Assembly: GCF_002327085.1 (NCBI RefSeq)
Contig: NZ_CP023429.1
Span: forward strand, 1,116,001-1,180,000
Reading direction: 5' to 3'
DNA from: Neisseria weixii
Lineage (GTDB): Bacteria; Pseudomonadota; Gammaproteobacteria; Burkholderiales; Neisseriaceae
Length of the DNA: 64,000 nucleotides
Shown: one piece after another, positions 9,025 to 16,898 of the stretch
How positions within the stretch are numbered: the first letter of the stretch is position 1
Layout: every line of letters begins with the position of its first letter
The notes under the pieces: generated by a model
Told to the model about the DNA's origin: nothing
Databases searched by the model: none
What the model saw: only the letters and a program-made list of their open reading frames with translations
Made by a program: the position numbers and the translations under genes

Positions 9025-9068
9025 AGCGTAAAACCCGTTCGTGGAAGACGGGCTTCCACGCAGGTTGG
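9025..9068 (-). promoter_or_regulatory. A-type leader, variant
   Basis: CAACCTGCGTGGAAG with outer GCGT/ACGC and inner CCCGT/ACGGG pairing, ahead of GTTAAGGAG and ATG 9001. The loop differs from the standard form. Confidence 0.45.
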
Positions 9069-9072
9069 AAAA

Positions 9073-9190
9073 AGGTTTATCCGCAAAAACAGTGGATAAA
9101 CCGACGGGCAGCTCGGGCAAACTTCGGTCGGGCTTTGGTTTGCGCGACTGCCTAATTTTTAGGCACGAAACAGACGGAGGCCGTCTGAAT
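9073..9190 (-). other. Hairpin-rich spacer between island genes
   Basis: No ORF is supportable. It holds GGTTTATCC/GGATAAACC (9-bp stem), TGCCTA-ATTTT-TAGGCA and one DUS core. These probably end the 9196-9567 transcript. Confidence 0.45.
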
Positions 9191-9195
9191 CATGC

Positions 9196-9567
9196 TCAAT
9201 AATCTTCGGCCAACAGAATGGTGGTATAGCTTCTGTCCCATTCGGTGATGACGTAGATTTTCTGCTCCAGTATCGTGTAGGCGGAAAAAATCCGCCCTTC
9301 CTTACCGGCCTCCAAAGCACGCAGGTTCAGCTCGCGGTCTTCGGCATCCATATCTTCCCAACAACCGGTCACATGGGCACGCAGCAGTATGCGCTGCCAG
9401 AGATGTGCCTCGGTCAGCTCCTCCGGCAGGTTCTCTTCCGCCCAGCTTAAAGCGTTGCGGGTGCAGACGCACCGGCCGAGCGGGAACAGTTCGGGTTTGC
9501 TGCATTCGAGACGGCCGGTCAGCAGTTCAGGCAGTTCTGTGCGGATGGTTTCGTTTGGGGCGTACAT
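9196..9567 (-). CDS. Plasmid/ICE-type hypothetical protein, 123 aa
   Basis: Contains the layout GRCVCTRNALSWAEE...LLRAHVTGCWEDMDAEDRELNLRALEAG...RIFSAY...YVITEWDRSYTTILLAEDY, which resembles a widespread plasmid- and ICE-borne family (HxxGDWxDLxxED... WVITEADRSxTTVLLPEDY) of unknown function. Start ATG 9567 follows AGGAGAACGCGT. Soluble, acidic. The resemblance is from memory of the motif, not a search. Confidence 0.7.
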   Translation of the reverse strand: MYAPNETIRTELPELLTGRLECSKPELFPLGRCVCTRNALSWAEENLPEELTEAHLWQRILLRAHVTGCWEDMDAEDRELNLRALEAGKEGRIFSAYTILEQKIYVITEWDRSYTTILLAEDY

Positions 9568-9577
9568 ACGCGTTCTC

Positions 9578-9626
9578 CTAAAAAAGCGGGTATGCCGCCC
9601 TGACGGGCAGCCACCCGCAGGGTTGG
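9578..9626 (-). promoter_or_regulatory. A-type leader hairpin with T-tract
   Basis: CAACCCTGCGGG; outer arms GCGGGT and ACCCGC, inner GCCC-GTCA-GGGC, then TTTTTTAGGAGAACGCGTATG. CATAC of the 3' arm can pair with GTATG at the start codon. Confidence 0.7.
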
Positions 9627-9634
9627 TTTAAAAA

Positions 9635-10746
9635 TTATTTGATGGTCAGCACGTCGCCGAATCCGGGGCTATCGGCCGTCAAATCGACGGCGCGGATGCT
9701 CGGTACGAAACGGTCGAGATTGGTGGTCACGTATTGCACGCTGCCATCCTCTCTGACCTGTTCCTCGGTGCTGCTGACTTGGGTTTTATGGGTACTGCCC
9801 TTAATCAGCAAACGCCGGCCGTCCGAAGCGGTAACGATGCCGCTGACCTGGCCGGCGGCCAGTGCCAATGCGGCATGCCATTTACCCAACGCGCACAGCG
9901 GCCGTCTTTTTCAAGCACACAATCCTCCCGAAAAAAACGTCCGAAATGCGGCCACAGCGTCTGATTGCCGATATGTGCCAACTCGTCGGCCAAACCGTCG
10001 GCTTCGACGGAATGGTTGAGTGGCCGGAATGGTTTGGCTGCCGCCGCCGGTACTTCATACCAGTAGTCGGCCTCTGCCTGATGTACGGGAACGGCAGCTT
10101 CCGGCTGCAACAGCACTTGCTGCTGGGTTTTGGCCAAGATCTTACCGATGCTGCTGCGGTTTCCCGCCTTCCTACCGAAAACCACCACCTGCCGATAGGT
10201 ATAGACGGCGGCGCGGTACATCCGTATTTCGGTAAAGCGTGAAGCGATTTCGGCAGTAAAACGGTCGGTTAACGCTGCTTCGGGTATGATCAGCACCAAA
10301 ATACCGCCGTCCTGCAGCACCGGCACCGTGCGTTCAAAGAAGATTTCCTCCAAACGTTTGGTACGGCCGGCCGACAGGTTGTCGGCAGCGGAAAAACCAT
10401 AGGGCGGGTTCAGAAACAGCAGACCGACGGTTCTGGCCTGCAGGATGCAGTTTTCGATATCGCCTTGGACGACACAATCCAGCACGGCAGCCGCCGCCCG
10501 GGCGCGCTCTTTGTCCAGTTCGACACCGAAGCTGCCGCATTGCGCACCGCAGCCGGCCAGATGGCCTGCCAGCACCGCCAATGCTTCACCGGTGCCGCAG
10601 CAGGGGTCGAATATGCGGATATTGCCGCCGGCAATGTCCAGCCGCGCAGCGATACCTTCCAACGTGGCTGCGTCGGTTGGGAAATAGCCGTTGTCGGCAT
10701 GATTGTGCGCGGTGCGTGGGTGCATCAGATGGTTGGTGGAATTCAT
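9635..10746 (-). CDS. DUF6094-type methyltransferase-like protein, frameshifted
   Basis: N-terminal 300 aa form a Rossmann methyltransferase-like domain: DPCCGTGEALAVLAGHL is the SAM-binding motif I and LFLNPPYGF is an NPPY catalytic motif of N6-adenine-type enzymes. The first frame runs off the family after VLEKDGR. The conserved end (LCALGKWHAALALAAGQVSGIV...RRLLIKGSTHKTQ) lies in another frame to 9635. One more A in the AAAAA run near 9910 rejoins them (LEKRRPLCALGKWH). Target unknown; possibly a DNA or RNA methylase for the island. Start 10746 has ACGGAGGCTTTC before it. Confidence 0.8.
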
Positions 10747-10803
10747 GAAAGCCTCCGTAAAGAAAGCGGAGGCCGCCCCAAGGGGAAGCCCCCTGAGGGT
10801 TTA
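10747..10803 (-). promoter_or_regulatory. A-type leader hairpin with RBS copy
   Basis: AACCCTCAGGGG; arms GGGGGC and GCCTCC around CCCC-TT-GGGG. GCCTCCG is fully complementary to the ribosome binding site region CGGAGGC. Confidence 0.7.
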
Positions 10804-10894
10804 AAGAAGAATGCAAAAAATCCCACCGCCGCATGATTGCGGAGTGTGGGATTCTGATGGCTCGAAAGAGCCGAGTTGGTAAAAAATGAACCGT

Positions 10895-11005
10895 TTAACG
10901 GTTCTCGTGCTCCTCTGTCATACGGTCGCGTTCAAGCTGTTTACTGATCCAGTAATTGAAAGCAAGCACTAATGAGAGGATAAATAAAAGTCCGCCGATC
11001 AGCAT
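10895..11005 (-). CDS. Tiny single-TM protein (36 aa), partner of the 10999-11256 gene
   Basis: MLIGGLLFILSLVLAFNYWI is a TM helix, then a charged tail (SKQLERDRMTEEHENR). It starts 7 nt inside the end of the upstream 2-TM gene. Same topology as the peptides at 7986, 17552 and 19789. Confidence 0.7.
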   Translation of the reverse strand: MLIGGLLFILSLVLAFNYWISKQLERDRMTEEHENR

Positions 11006-11256
11006 GACGTATCCTTTCGGGTTAATGAATCACGGTGTTTGCGTAATTTGTCAGCACAGACTTGGACAAAATATCCAATAGCTGCCAAAACAACTACGCC
11101 GACAGCGCGCTCGGCCAATGAATGCGAATTAATCCAGAGTAGCGGCAAAACCGCAATCATTGCAGCCTTTGTAATATCATCCAGCAGTTTAATCCACGAT
11201 TCAAGTGTTTCCTTGTGTAACGGGAAACTGAATTTCAAGTATTTGAAAAATTTCAC
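10999..11256 (-). CDS. Small 2-TM protein of the repeated island cassette, copy 2
   Basis: GTG 11256 after ATGGAGACACCGAT; 85 aa: KFFKYLKFSFPLHKETLESW, then LLDDITKAAMIAVLPLLWI and a second TM VGVVVLAAIGYFVQVCA, with a charged end. The motif KLLDDITKAAMIAVLP aligns with KLFEDVTKASLIAILP of copy 1. The start overlaps an ATGTGA start-stop pair, i.e. a minimal upstream ORF. Membrane protein of unknown function. Confidence 0.7.
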   Translation of the reverse strand: MKFFKYLKFSFPLHKETLESWIKLLDDITKAAMIAVLPLLWINSHSLAERAVGVVVLAAIGYFVQVCADKLRKHRDSLTRKDTSC

Positions 11257-11261
11257 ATCGG

Positions 11262-11325
11262 TGTCTCCATAAAAAAGCGGGATACACCGATGCCCTGGCG
11301 GGACGGTATATCCCCACAGGGTTGC
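11262..11325 (-). promoter_or_regulatory. A-type leader hairpin with T-tract and RBS copy
   Basis: AACCCTGTGGGG; arms GGGATATACC and GGTGTATCCC (10 bp, one G-U), inner CCC-GCCA-GGG region, GCTTTTTTATGGAG. The RBS region GGAGACACC can replace the 5' arm. Confidence 0.75.
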
Positions 11326-11356
11326 AAAACTGATTGAAAAAGGCTTTACGCCGGTT

Positions 11357-11518
11357 TTACAGGAATTTGATAACCACAGCCATAACAGTACCGATGGCTG
11401 CAAACATGCCGGTCACAACCAGTATGGGATACCAGCGAGTTTCGGCATTGAGCTTGGCTGATTCTGCAATCAGCTTCGCAATTTCCGCATCGATTTTGTG
11501 CAGTTCTTTCTGTTTCAT
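11357..11518 (-). CDS. Small membrane protein, 53 aa
   Basis: MKQKELHKIDAEIAKLIAESAKLNAE is an amphipathic coiled-coil-like N-terminus; WYPILVVTGMFAAIGTVMAVVI is one TM helix. Start 11518 has GGAGCAGGAA in front. Its ATG overlaps the TGA of a 10-codon upstream ORF (11515-11547), so it is probably translationally coupled. Unknown function. Confidence 0.7.
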   Translation of the reverse strand: MKQKELHKIDAEIAKLIAESAKLNAETRWYPILVVTGMFAAIGTVMAVVIKFL

Positions 11519-11547
11519 TTCCTGCTCCAATAAAGGTTCGGTTTCAT
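11515..11547 (-). CDS. 10-codon upstream ORF (leader peptide)
   Basis: ATG 11547 after TATGGAGACGTAAAT; encodes MKPNLYWSRK; stop overlaps the next ATG (ATGA). Its RBS region GACGTA matches the complement of the leader 3' arm. Confidence 0.45.
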   Translation of the reverse strand: MKPNLYWSRK

Positions 11548-11554
11548 ATTTACG

Positions 11555-11610
11555 TCTCCATAAAAACGGGGACGTACCGCCCTGTGGGGGGTATGTCCCC
11601 ACAGGGTTGG
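11555..11610 (-). promoter_or_regulatory. A-type leader hairpin with T-tract and RBS copy
   Basis: AACCCTGTGGGG; arms GGGGACATACC and GGTACGTCCCC (10 of 11 pair), inner CCC-ACA-GGG, GTTTTTATGGAGACGTAAAT. GGAGACGTA pairs better with the 3' arm than the 5' arm does. Confidence 0.75.
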
Positions 11611-11621
11611 TCAAAAAGTTG

Positions 11622-11700
11622 TAAAAAGCGCCGTGCCCGCACTCATGCGGTTGGGTGATGGCTAACGGCAGCACCCGGGACAGAAGAAACAGTCTGCCGG
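11622..11700 (-). ncRNA. B element, copy 2
   Basis: Divergent copy: GCAGACTGTTTCTTCTGTC, GTGCTGCCGTTAGCC, CCGCA-TGAG-TGCGG and GGCACGGCG with a weaker T-tail. Confidence 0.55.
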
Positions 11701-11711
11701 CTGTGTAAAAC

Positions 11712-12107
11712 TTAAAGCAGTTTGGCGGGAATGTTCCGTTTTTTCAAAACGGCCACCGCTTTTTTATCAAAAGTCACGAATTGTCCGTCAAATATCCTTC
11801 TACCGGTATATTCATTTACGCCGTCGGCAAAATCGCCGCCGCATTCCAACTGTTCCAAGCCGGCATCGACGGTATTTTTCTCATACATCAGGTTTTCGAT
11901 TTCGGTCATTGTCCTGATTGCGGCTGCAACCTCTTCTTTGCTGTAACGGTACAACCGCATTAAAACCCAAACCAGCTCACAGAATACGGAGGTGGGTACG
12001 CAGACTTTCTCTGCTTTTGAGAGGATGTTTTCCGCGATCAGCGCCTGCTTTTCATCGTCCCGGGTCAATAAACGTACCAAGACATTGGTGTCTGCAGTAA
12101 CCTTCAT
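11712..12107 (-). CDS. VapC-like PIN-domain toxin
   Basis: 131 aa; begins MKVTADTNVLVRLLTRDD, the PIN first acidic motif, with conserved SVFCELVWVL and later GGDFADGVNEY and FVTFDKKAVAVL acidic positions. PIN toxins of VapBC systems are Mg-dependent RNases that cut tRNA or rRNA. Its ATG overlaps the antitoxin stop (ATGA). The target RNA cannot be told from sequence. Confidence 0.92.
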   Translation of the reverse strand: MKVTADTNVLVRLLTRDDEKQALIAENILSKAEKVCVPTSVFCELVWVLMRLYRYSKEEVAAAIRTMTEIENLMYEKNTVDAGLEQLECGGDFADGVNEYTGRRIFDGQFVTFDKKAVAVLKKRNIPAKLL

Positions 12108-12379
12108 TTTGCATCCTTGCCAGACACCCCTGCTGCCGCATAGGCATCGGCAACAGACTCATTAATTTCTTCGATACTGAAAGAGCGGCCGCCTTTGCGC
12201 GCCAGTAAACCGGCCACATCGGAAAAGCTGCGTGTCTTTTTGGCTGCGCTGATCTTGAGTTCGCCGTTGGGCAGCTTGCTGATTTCGAGTTTGTCGCCGG
12301 TTCCTATGCCTAAGTGCGCCAAAAACTCTTTTCTCAAAGTAATCTGGTTCTTGGCCGTCAGCTTTAAAGTGGTTCCCAT
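12104..12379 (-). CDS. AbrB/SpoVT-type antitoxin (VapB-like)
   Basis: 91 aa; LKLTAKNQITLRKEFLAHLGIGTGDKLEI is a swapped-hairpin AbrB DNA-binding domain; the C-terminal part (SFSDVAGLLARKGGRSFSIEEIN) is the usual toxin-binding tail. Upstream lies a 32-bp palindrome that fits an operator for autoregulation. RBS AGAGGGGC before ATG 12379. This pair lacks the A-type leader of its neighbours, so it may be a separate insertion. Confidence 0.9.
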   Translation of the reverse strand: MGTTLKLTAKNQITLRKEFLAHLGIGTGDKLEISKLPNGELKISAAKKTRSFSDVAGLLARKGGRSFSIEEINESVADAYAAAGVSGKDAK

Positions 12380-12396
12380 AATACATGCCCCTCTGT

Positions 12397-12428
12397 TTAA
12401 AAGTAAGGTTATTATACCTTACTTTTAA
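12397..12428. promoter_or_regulatory. Probable vapBC operator palindrome
   Basis: Perfect 13-bp arms TTAAAAGTAAGGT and ACCTTACTTTTAA separated by TATTAT, 18 bp upstream of the antitoxin start. Confidence 0.8.
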
Positions 12429-12464
12429 ACCGGAATGGTTTTAGACCTACAGATAATAACAGTA

Positions 12465-12527
12465 GGTTTTTTCAGACGGTCTCCGGTTTGCAGACCGTCT
12501 GAAAAAACCTGCTCGGAGCAGGTTGTA
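12465..12527 (-). terminator. DUS-type double hairpin terminator
   Basis: CCTGCT/GAGCAGG stem then TTTTTTCAGACGGTC...GACCGTCTGAAAAAACC. The DUS core has GTC in place of GCC on both arms, a compensatory pair of changes. It ends the 12554 gene. Confidence 0.75.
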
Positions 12528-12553
12528 GAAACCGCCGGCTTGCGGCGGAAAAT

Positions 12554-12769
12554 TCAGGCGCTTTCCGCTTCAATCTGCCGGGTCATGGCCTTGAAGTTCA
12601 AAAAACCGCGCGGATCGTTGCCGGGGCTGCAAGGCACCGGGCATTTGCGGCCGCTCTCGTGTTGCAGGCAGCCGTGCCGGCGGCGGCCTTTGGGTATGCA
12701 GACCCATTTGCCGCTGCGTACCAGCTCTGCAACATAGGCGGCAAAGTCTTTGTTGTTGCTGTATCGCAT
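12554..12769 (-). CDS. HicA-like small protein, 71 aa
   Basis: MRYSNNKDFAAYVAELVRSGKWVCIPKGRRRHGCLQHESG, then KCPVPCSPGNDPRGFLNFKA. The order Trp, KGxxxHxxxxHxxG, VPxSPxDxRxxLNFKA resembles HicA/YcfA-type small RNA-binding folds. No HicB-like partner is adjacent, so it is not called a toxin with confidence. RBS AAGGAGCTAAG before ATG 12769. Confidence 0.5.
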   Translation of the reverse strand: MRYSNNKDFAAYVAELVRSGKWVCIPKGRRRHGCLQHESGRKCPVPCSPGNDPRGFLNFKAMTRQIEAESA

Positions 12770-12792
12770 CTTAGCTCCTTGGTGCGGCGGCG

Positions 12793-12825
12793 GTTTCAGA
12801 CGGCCGCAAGGCCGTCTGAAAAACC
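12793..12825 (-). terminator. Inverted DUS hairpin after the helicase gene
   Basis: TTTCAGACGGCC-GCAA-GGCCGTCTGAAA, a 12-bp stem just downstream of the 12852 stop. Confidence 0.75.
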
Positions 12826-12851
12826 GTACGCGGCATTTCGGGTGAAACGGT

Positions 12852-15260
12852 TTACTGCTCCAGCAGCCGTTTGGCCAACTGGACTTCCACGGAGTCTTCC
12901 GCCTGATTGAGGATGTCCAAACCGGTATCCGGCATGTCGCCGGAGGTGGATTGGGCTACGGCGATTTTTTTTGCCATCAGTTCCAGACAGATTTGCTGGG
13001 CAGTCTCCATGTAACCGGCAAAATACACCTTCACATGTTCCTTTTGACCAATCCGCCAAGAGCGTCGTGCCGCCTGCATCAGGGTATAGACGTTGTAGCC
13101 GGTCTGCATGAAGTAGATGGTCGGGAAGGCCAGCAGATCCAGGCCGGTTTTCACCAGTTCGGGATTGCAGATGACTACCTCGCAACCTTCATCCAAACGC
13201 GTGGCCACCCAGTCCTCACGCTCATCGGCTTTTACCGATGCACGCATCACCGCCGCTTTGATGCCTTCCGCCTGCAACAGCTTCTGCAGACGGCCGGCGG
13301 TATCGCGGGTGTCGGTGTAGACGGTATAGACCAGGCATTTACGCCCTTGGGCCAGTTCCTCCTTCACCACTGCCAGCAGGTCAGCTTCTTTGGGAGAAGG
13401 TTCGGACTCTTCAAAAACGGCTTCTGCTTCGAACAGCCGCTCGTTCCATCGTTTCCAAACCACCCGTTCCGGCTGGTGGCCGCAGTCCGGCCAGGCCAAA
13501 AGTGTGTTGGTGACTACACCGGTGAGGGTATTGTCTCCTTTGGCTAAAGCCTGTTTCAGGCGTTGCTGCAGCCTCAGGCTCATGTCACGGTAGATGCTTT
13601 CCTGTCGCGGTGTCATCGCCACCGGCCGGAAGATTTCCTCGTACGGCGGCAATACGCCTTCGCCCAAGTCTCTGAGCTTCAGAAACACCGTCATCGGCAG
13701 AATATAGCGCATGATGCCCAAGGGGCCGAAGCCCGGTGTCTTGGCCGTGCGTACCGAAGTACGCTTGGCTTTGGAACTGGTAAACGAACCGCCGTCGAAC
13801 TCGCTGCCGTTGCTGCGGATGACCTCCTTGAGCACTCCGTGCTGACGCATAAACGCCATCGCCGCTGTCCCCAAGGTATTGGTTTTGTTGTAACCGAAGC
13901 CGTCGGCCAGCATAGCCTGAGGATTCAGCCGCCACAGCAGGTAGAACAGATCGTCGGCATAACCGCCCATCAGGGTGCCGGTCAGACACAACACCTTGCG
14001 GACACAGCGTGCCAATACACCCATGGCCTGACCTTGTGCCGTACCGTAGTTCTTGTACTCATGGCCTTCATCCACCACCATCAGTCCGAAGTATCCTTTC
14101 GGCAGATAGCGTTTGATGAACTCGGTCGGCTGGTAGCCGCCCATACCCAAAGAGAACTCGGTTTTACCCAAAGCCCGGTCCAGCCGTGCCGCCTGACGGT
14201 CGTTAAACACAAACTCGCCGTGTTCGTCCATCAGGTTGGCAAATGCCTGGATGTTGTTTTCCAGGATATCCGCCAGCATGGCCTCACCGAACTGCGCCAC
14301 CAGTTTCTGAGCCGTTTTAGGCCCTACACCCGGCAGCGAAGCCACCGCATTGATGACCCGCTCGTACACGCTTTGCTGCGGCGCATTGCCGTCTTTGCGG
14401 CACAAGGTCCACAAAGGTTCGCCGCAACGGTGCTTGCCGTCCTTGGCGGTGCAGAAGCGTCTGGACTTGCCCAAAAATGTCTTCACGCCTTCTTCCGAAT
14501 AGAAAGAACTGCCTTCTTCATCTTTCAGCTCGCGGCCGCATTTCGGACAGCAAAACAGCTTCTCTGTCCGGATAAAGTGCTGACCTTCGGCGTAGTCCTG
14601 CCGGTACTGCTTGCGCACCGCATACGCCGGCCGCCAGTGGTAGCCCATCCGCATCCGCACACGGCCGAGTACGAAGAACTCCGGCACGGCCGGTTTCCCG
14701 CGCATGGCACGGATTTTAAGCAGCTTGGCCAGCGTGTCGGTGCCGTTGAGCACCCACACCCGCGCATCCGGCACGGTTTTAAGGATTTCGCGCCGCCATT
14801 TGTAGACCAAATGGGGCGGACTCAAAACCAGCGTCCGGGCAATACCGGCCTGATGTGCAACGGCAGCACAGGCAATGGCCATCATGGTTTTACCCGTGCC
14901 CATTTCGGCATTGATGACCGCCGCAGGCTTATCTTCCACCAGCAGCAGTTGGTTGACCGCACGAACCACTTCCCGCTGGGCAGGAAACAGCTTGCGGCTC
15001 AAACCGTCCAATACCGCCTCGTGGGCGGCATGGGTTTGCCCCTGATACAGCGGCCGGTTCTGATCGGTAACGGCCTCGAAAAGGCTGTCGCCGAAGTCGG
15101 CCAGAAACTGAGACAGCGGCAAATCATTGCTGCGAAGCTGCTCCAGCAGACGGTTGAATTGGTGTATGGCATCGGCATGGCGTATATTTGGATCCAGATA
15201 TTTGAGTTCTTCAAAAATCTGGTCTGTCGTCAAATTGAAAACAGAGGTTTGAAATTGCAT
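12852..15260 (-). CDS. SNF2/DEAH-type superfamily 2 helicase
   Basis: 802 aa. Walker A MGTGKTMMAIACAAVAH near residue 120, DEGH box (MVVDEGHEYKNYG) near 400, motif III LTGTLMGG, and a C-terminal helicase domain with CLVYTVYTDTRDTAGRL, GLDLLAFPTIYFMQTG and AARRSWRIGQ (motif VI, SNF2-like RIGQ). A Cys cluster (CCPKCG...CTAKDGKHRCG) near 235-280 and a helix-hairpin-helix stretch (SLPGVGPKTAQKLV) near 325 are inserted between motifs I and II. Such helicases are common in large plasmids and ICEs; role probably in DNA handling or defence. It has the cleanest A-type leader. Confidence 0.9.
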   Translation of the reverse strand: MQFQTSVFNLTTDQIFEELKYLDPNIRHADAIHQFNRLLEQLRSNDLPLSQFLADFGDSLFEAVTDQNRPLYQGQTHAAHEAVLDGLSRKLFPAQREVVRAVNQLLLVEDKPAAVINAEMGTGKTMMAIACAAVAHQAGIARTLVLSPPHLVYKWRREILKTVPDARVWVLNGTDTLAKLLKIRAMRGKPAVPEFFVLGRVRMRMGYHWRPAYAVRKQYRQDYAEGQHFIRTEKLFCCPKCGRELKDEEGSSFYSEEGVKTFLGKSRRFCTAKDGKHRCGEPLWTLCRKDGNAPQQSVYERVINAVASLPGVGPKTAQKLVAQFGEAMLADILENNIQAFANLMDEHGEFVFNDRQAARLDRALGKTEFSLGMGGYQPTEFIKRYLPKGYFGLMVVDEGHEYKNYGTAQGQAMGVLARCVRKVLCLTGTLMGGYADDLFYLLWRLNPQAMLADGFGYNKTNTLGTAAMAFMRQHGVLKEVIRSNGSEFDGGSFTSSKAKRTSVRTAKTPGFGPLGIMRYILPMTVFLKLRDLGEGVLPPYEEIFRPVAMTPRQESIYRDMSLRLQQRLKQALAKGDNTLTGVVTNTLLAWPDCGHQPERVVWKRWNERLFEAEAVFEESEPSPKEADLLAVVKEELAQGRKCLVYTVYTDTRDTAGRLQKLLQAEGIKAAVMRASVKADEREDWVATRLDEGCEVVICNPELVKTGLDLLAFPTIYFMQTGYNVYTLMQAARRSWRIGQKEHVKVYFAGYMETAQQICLELMAKKIAVAQSTSGDMPDTGLDILNQAEDSVEVQLAKRLLEQ

Positions 15261-15320
15261 GATGCAGTCTCCATAAAAAACGGGGACTGCGCCCTTCGGG
15301 TAGCAGTCCCCAAAGGGTTG
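15255..15320 (-). promoter_or_regulatory. A-type leader hairpin with T-tract and RBS copy (helicase gene)
   Basis: AACCCTTTGGGG; perfect 9-bp arms GGGGACTGC and GCAGTCCCC, inner CCC-GAA-GGG, GTTTTTTATGGAG. The RBS region GGAGACTGCATCATG repeats the 5' arm. Confidence 0.8.
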
Positions 15321-15333
15321 AAAAAAAAACAGA

Positions 15334-15714
15334 TTAGTCGGCCAAGACAGCCTGCGCCCACTCCAGTGTTTCAGCAGGCAGCGCGTCAGGACAGTTTAAT
15401 ACCGCTTTGGCCAAACAGTAATCGTCGATTTGCCGCGCCGCCTGACCAAAGGTCAGACCGCTGCCGACAAAATCGTCAAATGCCCGAACCTGTTGATACG
15501 AAGGCTCACGGCTTTCCAGCCTGTCCGGAGCCAGTGCTTTCAGACGGCCTACGGCATCAGCAGTGATGAGTTCATCAGGGTCGATACCGGCAAACTCAAA
15601 GCAGGCAGCCATATCGCCGGATTGGCAGATGATGTTGCAACGGCGGTAATCGGGGTAATGAGTCTCGACAAAATCCCAGGCCAGATCAGGTTTCAGGAAA
15701 GGGTTGTTGTACAT
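15334..15714 (-). CDS. Hypothetical island protein, 126 aa
   Basis: MYNNPFLKPDLAWDFVETHYPDY... acidic, helical, soluble; no family recognised. An internal DUS core (GCCGTCTGAAA at about 15540) is embedded in the coding sequence as VGRLKA. Start 15714 follows AAGGAAACCGCC. Confidence 0.65.
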   Translation of the reverse strand: MYNNPFLKPDLAWDFVETHYPDYRRCNIICQSGDMAACFEFAGIDPDELITADAVGRLKALAPDRLESREPSYQQVRAFDDFVGSGLTFGQAARQIDDYCLAKAVLNCPDALPAETLEWAQAVLAD

Positions 15715-15715
15715 G

Positions 15716-15772
15716 GCGGTTTCCTTACAGGACGGAACTGCCGCCCTGACGGGGCAGCCCGCAGGTGGGTTG
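15716..15772 (-). promoter_or_regulatory. A-type leader
   Basis: CAACCCACC; GGGCTGCC and GGCAGTTCC arms around CCCGTCAGGG. GGCGGCAGTTCC can also pair with the RBS segment GGAAACCGCC. Confidence 0.65.
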
Positions 15773-15850
15773 AAAAAAGCCGTGGCCGCACGAATGCGGT
15801 CTGATGATGGTTAACGGCAGCATCAAAGACAGTAAAACGACTGTCGGCGT
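15773..15850 (-). ncRNA. B element, copy 3
   Basis: GACAGTCGTTTTACTGTC hairpin, GATGCTGCCGTTAACC, CCGCA-TTCG-TGCGG, GCCACGGCTTTTTTC. Confidence 0.65.
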
Positions 15851-15857
15851 GTGAAAC

Positions 15858-15922
15858 AGGTTTTTTTCAGACGGCCTTAACTTGAGGCCGTCTGAAAAAA
15901 ACCTGCTGAACAGCAGGTTTGT
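15858..15922 (-). terminator. DUS-type double hairpin terminator
   Basis: AACCTGCT-GTTC-AGCAGGTT with T-tract, overlapping a 20-bp DUS inverted repeat whose loop is TCAAGTTAA. AGCAGGTTTTTTTCAG can join either hairpin. Confidence 0.8.
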
Positions 15923-15934
15923 AAAGCACCTTTG

Positions 15935-16378
15935 TTACTCATTTTTAAATTTAATGAAATCGGCAAGCATTTCCGGAAACGGAAAAGATGCAATCCGCCA
16001 GTTTTCGGCGTTCTCCACCAGCAGGGATTTCGAACTGTACAGTACCGACTCTTCCAGCCTTGCTGCCACATCGACGCATTCTTCCCGGGATAAAGCCGTG
16101 GTCAACCGCTTTTTACAGCTGTTTTCGGTATCTTTCAGAGCGACGACGTAATAAGCCTTCTCACACTCGGCCAGCTTCAGACAGGTTTCGATAAAGAAAT
16201 CGTCCAAAGCAGCCAACACATTCCGATGGCCTTCGTTGTCGAAATCCAAACCCAGCAAACTCCAATCCGGCCGGAATTCGGCACAGATGAAAGCCTGGTC
16301 TTCACCCAGCATAACCGGATAATCCGGTACTTCCCGCTTCAAAACCTCATACGCACGTTCACACAGTTTGTTCAACAT
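15935..16378 (-). CDS. Hypothetical island protein, 147 aa
   Basis: MLNKLCERAYEVLKREVPDYPVMLGEDQAFICAEF...; soluble, mixed alpha/beta by composition. Start 16378 (AAGGAGACTGTT upstream) chosen over an in-frame extension to 16471 because the extension covers the leader hairpin. No known family. Confidence 0.65.
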   Translation of the reverse strand: MLNKLCERAYEVLKREVPDYPVMLGEDQAFICAEFRPDWSLLGLDFDNEGHRNVLAALDDFFIETCLKLAECEKAYYVVALKDTENSCKKRLTTALSREECVDVAARLEESVLYSSKSLLVENAENWRIASFPFPEMLADFIKFKNE

Positions 16379-16379
16379 A

Positions 16380-16443
16380 ACAGTCTCCTTCAAACCGGCG
16401 GCAGTTCTTCCCTCCGGAAAGAACTGCTCAGCCGGAGGGTGGT
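16380..16443 (-). promoter_or_regulatory. A-type leader hairpin
   Basis: AACCACCCTCCGG; arms GCAGTTCTT and AAGAACTGC (perfect 9 bp) inside CCGGC/GCCGG, inner CC-GGA-GG loop region, then GAAGGAG. Confidence 0.7.
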
Positions 16444-16445
16444 TT

Positions 16446-16898
16446 TTAACGGTAACACGGAAAATGTTCACGGATACGGCAGGCCAAATCGTTTAATGAG
16501 GCGGTCAAGCCAAACACACGGTAGTCGTTGACAATTGCCTGGAACATCGACCAATCCTCATTATCGAGATGAACCGCCCCTCGTACGTCAAAGTCCTGTC
16601 CGAATACCGCATTCAATACCGCCTCCCTTAAGAATTTGCAGGCAAGGCGGTCATCGAAAATACAGGCTTCGATACGGCGGCGCATTGCCGACGATTCGTC
16701 CGCAAACAGCGGAACACCGGTCAAACCGACTTCTTTACGGATAACCGCTGCGGCCACCGCTTCTTCAGCCGTATCGAACTCAGGGTCCCAACCGAAAATC
16801 AGCTCATCCGTACTAGGGCAGACAATATCGCAGCCGTATTTGCCGAGAGCGTCTTGGGATATACGGATTTCCAAGGTTTTTTCGTTAATATAACGCAT
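16446..16898 (-). CDS. Hypothetical island protein, 150 aa
   Basis: MRYINEKTLEIRISQDALGKYGCDIVCPSTDELIFGWDPEFDTAEEAV...; the first half looks like a beta-rich domain with an AAVIRKEVG helix, the second half helical. Unrecognised. Start 16898 after TAGGAGTGCATC. Confidence 0.65.
   Translation of the reverse strand: MRYINEKTLEIRISQDALGKYGCDIVCPSTDELIFGWDPEFDTAEEAVAAAVIRKEVGLTGVPLFADESSAMRRRIEACIFDDRLACKFLREAVLNAVFGQDFDVRGAVHLDNEDWSMFQAIVNDYRVFGLTASLNDLACRIREHFPCYR

Noticed and set aside
12554-12769. Complete HicAB toxin-antitoxin system
   Set aside because: Only a HicA-like protein is present. No HicB-like antitoxin is next to it.
13563-15566. Long plus-strand reading frame of 667 codons
   Set aside because: It is antisense to the helicase gene, whose motifs are clear. 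The plus frame has no recognisable domain and comes from codon bias of the real gene.
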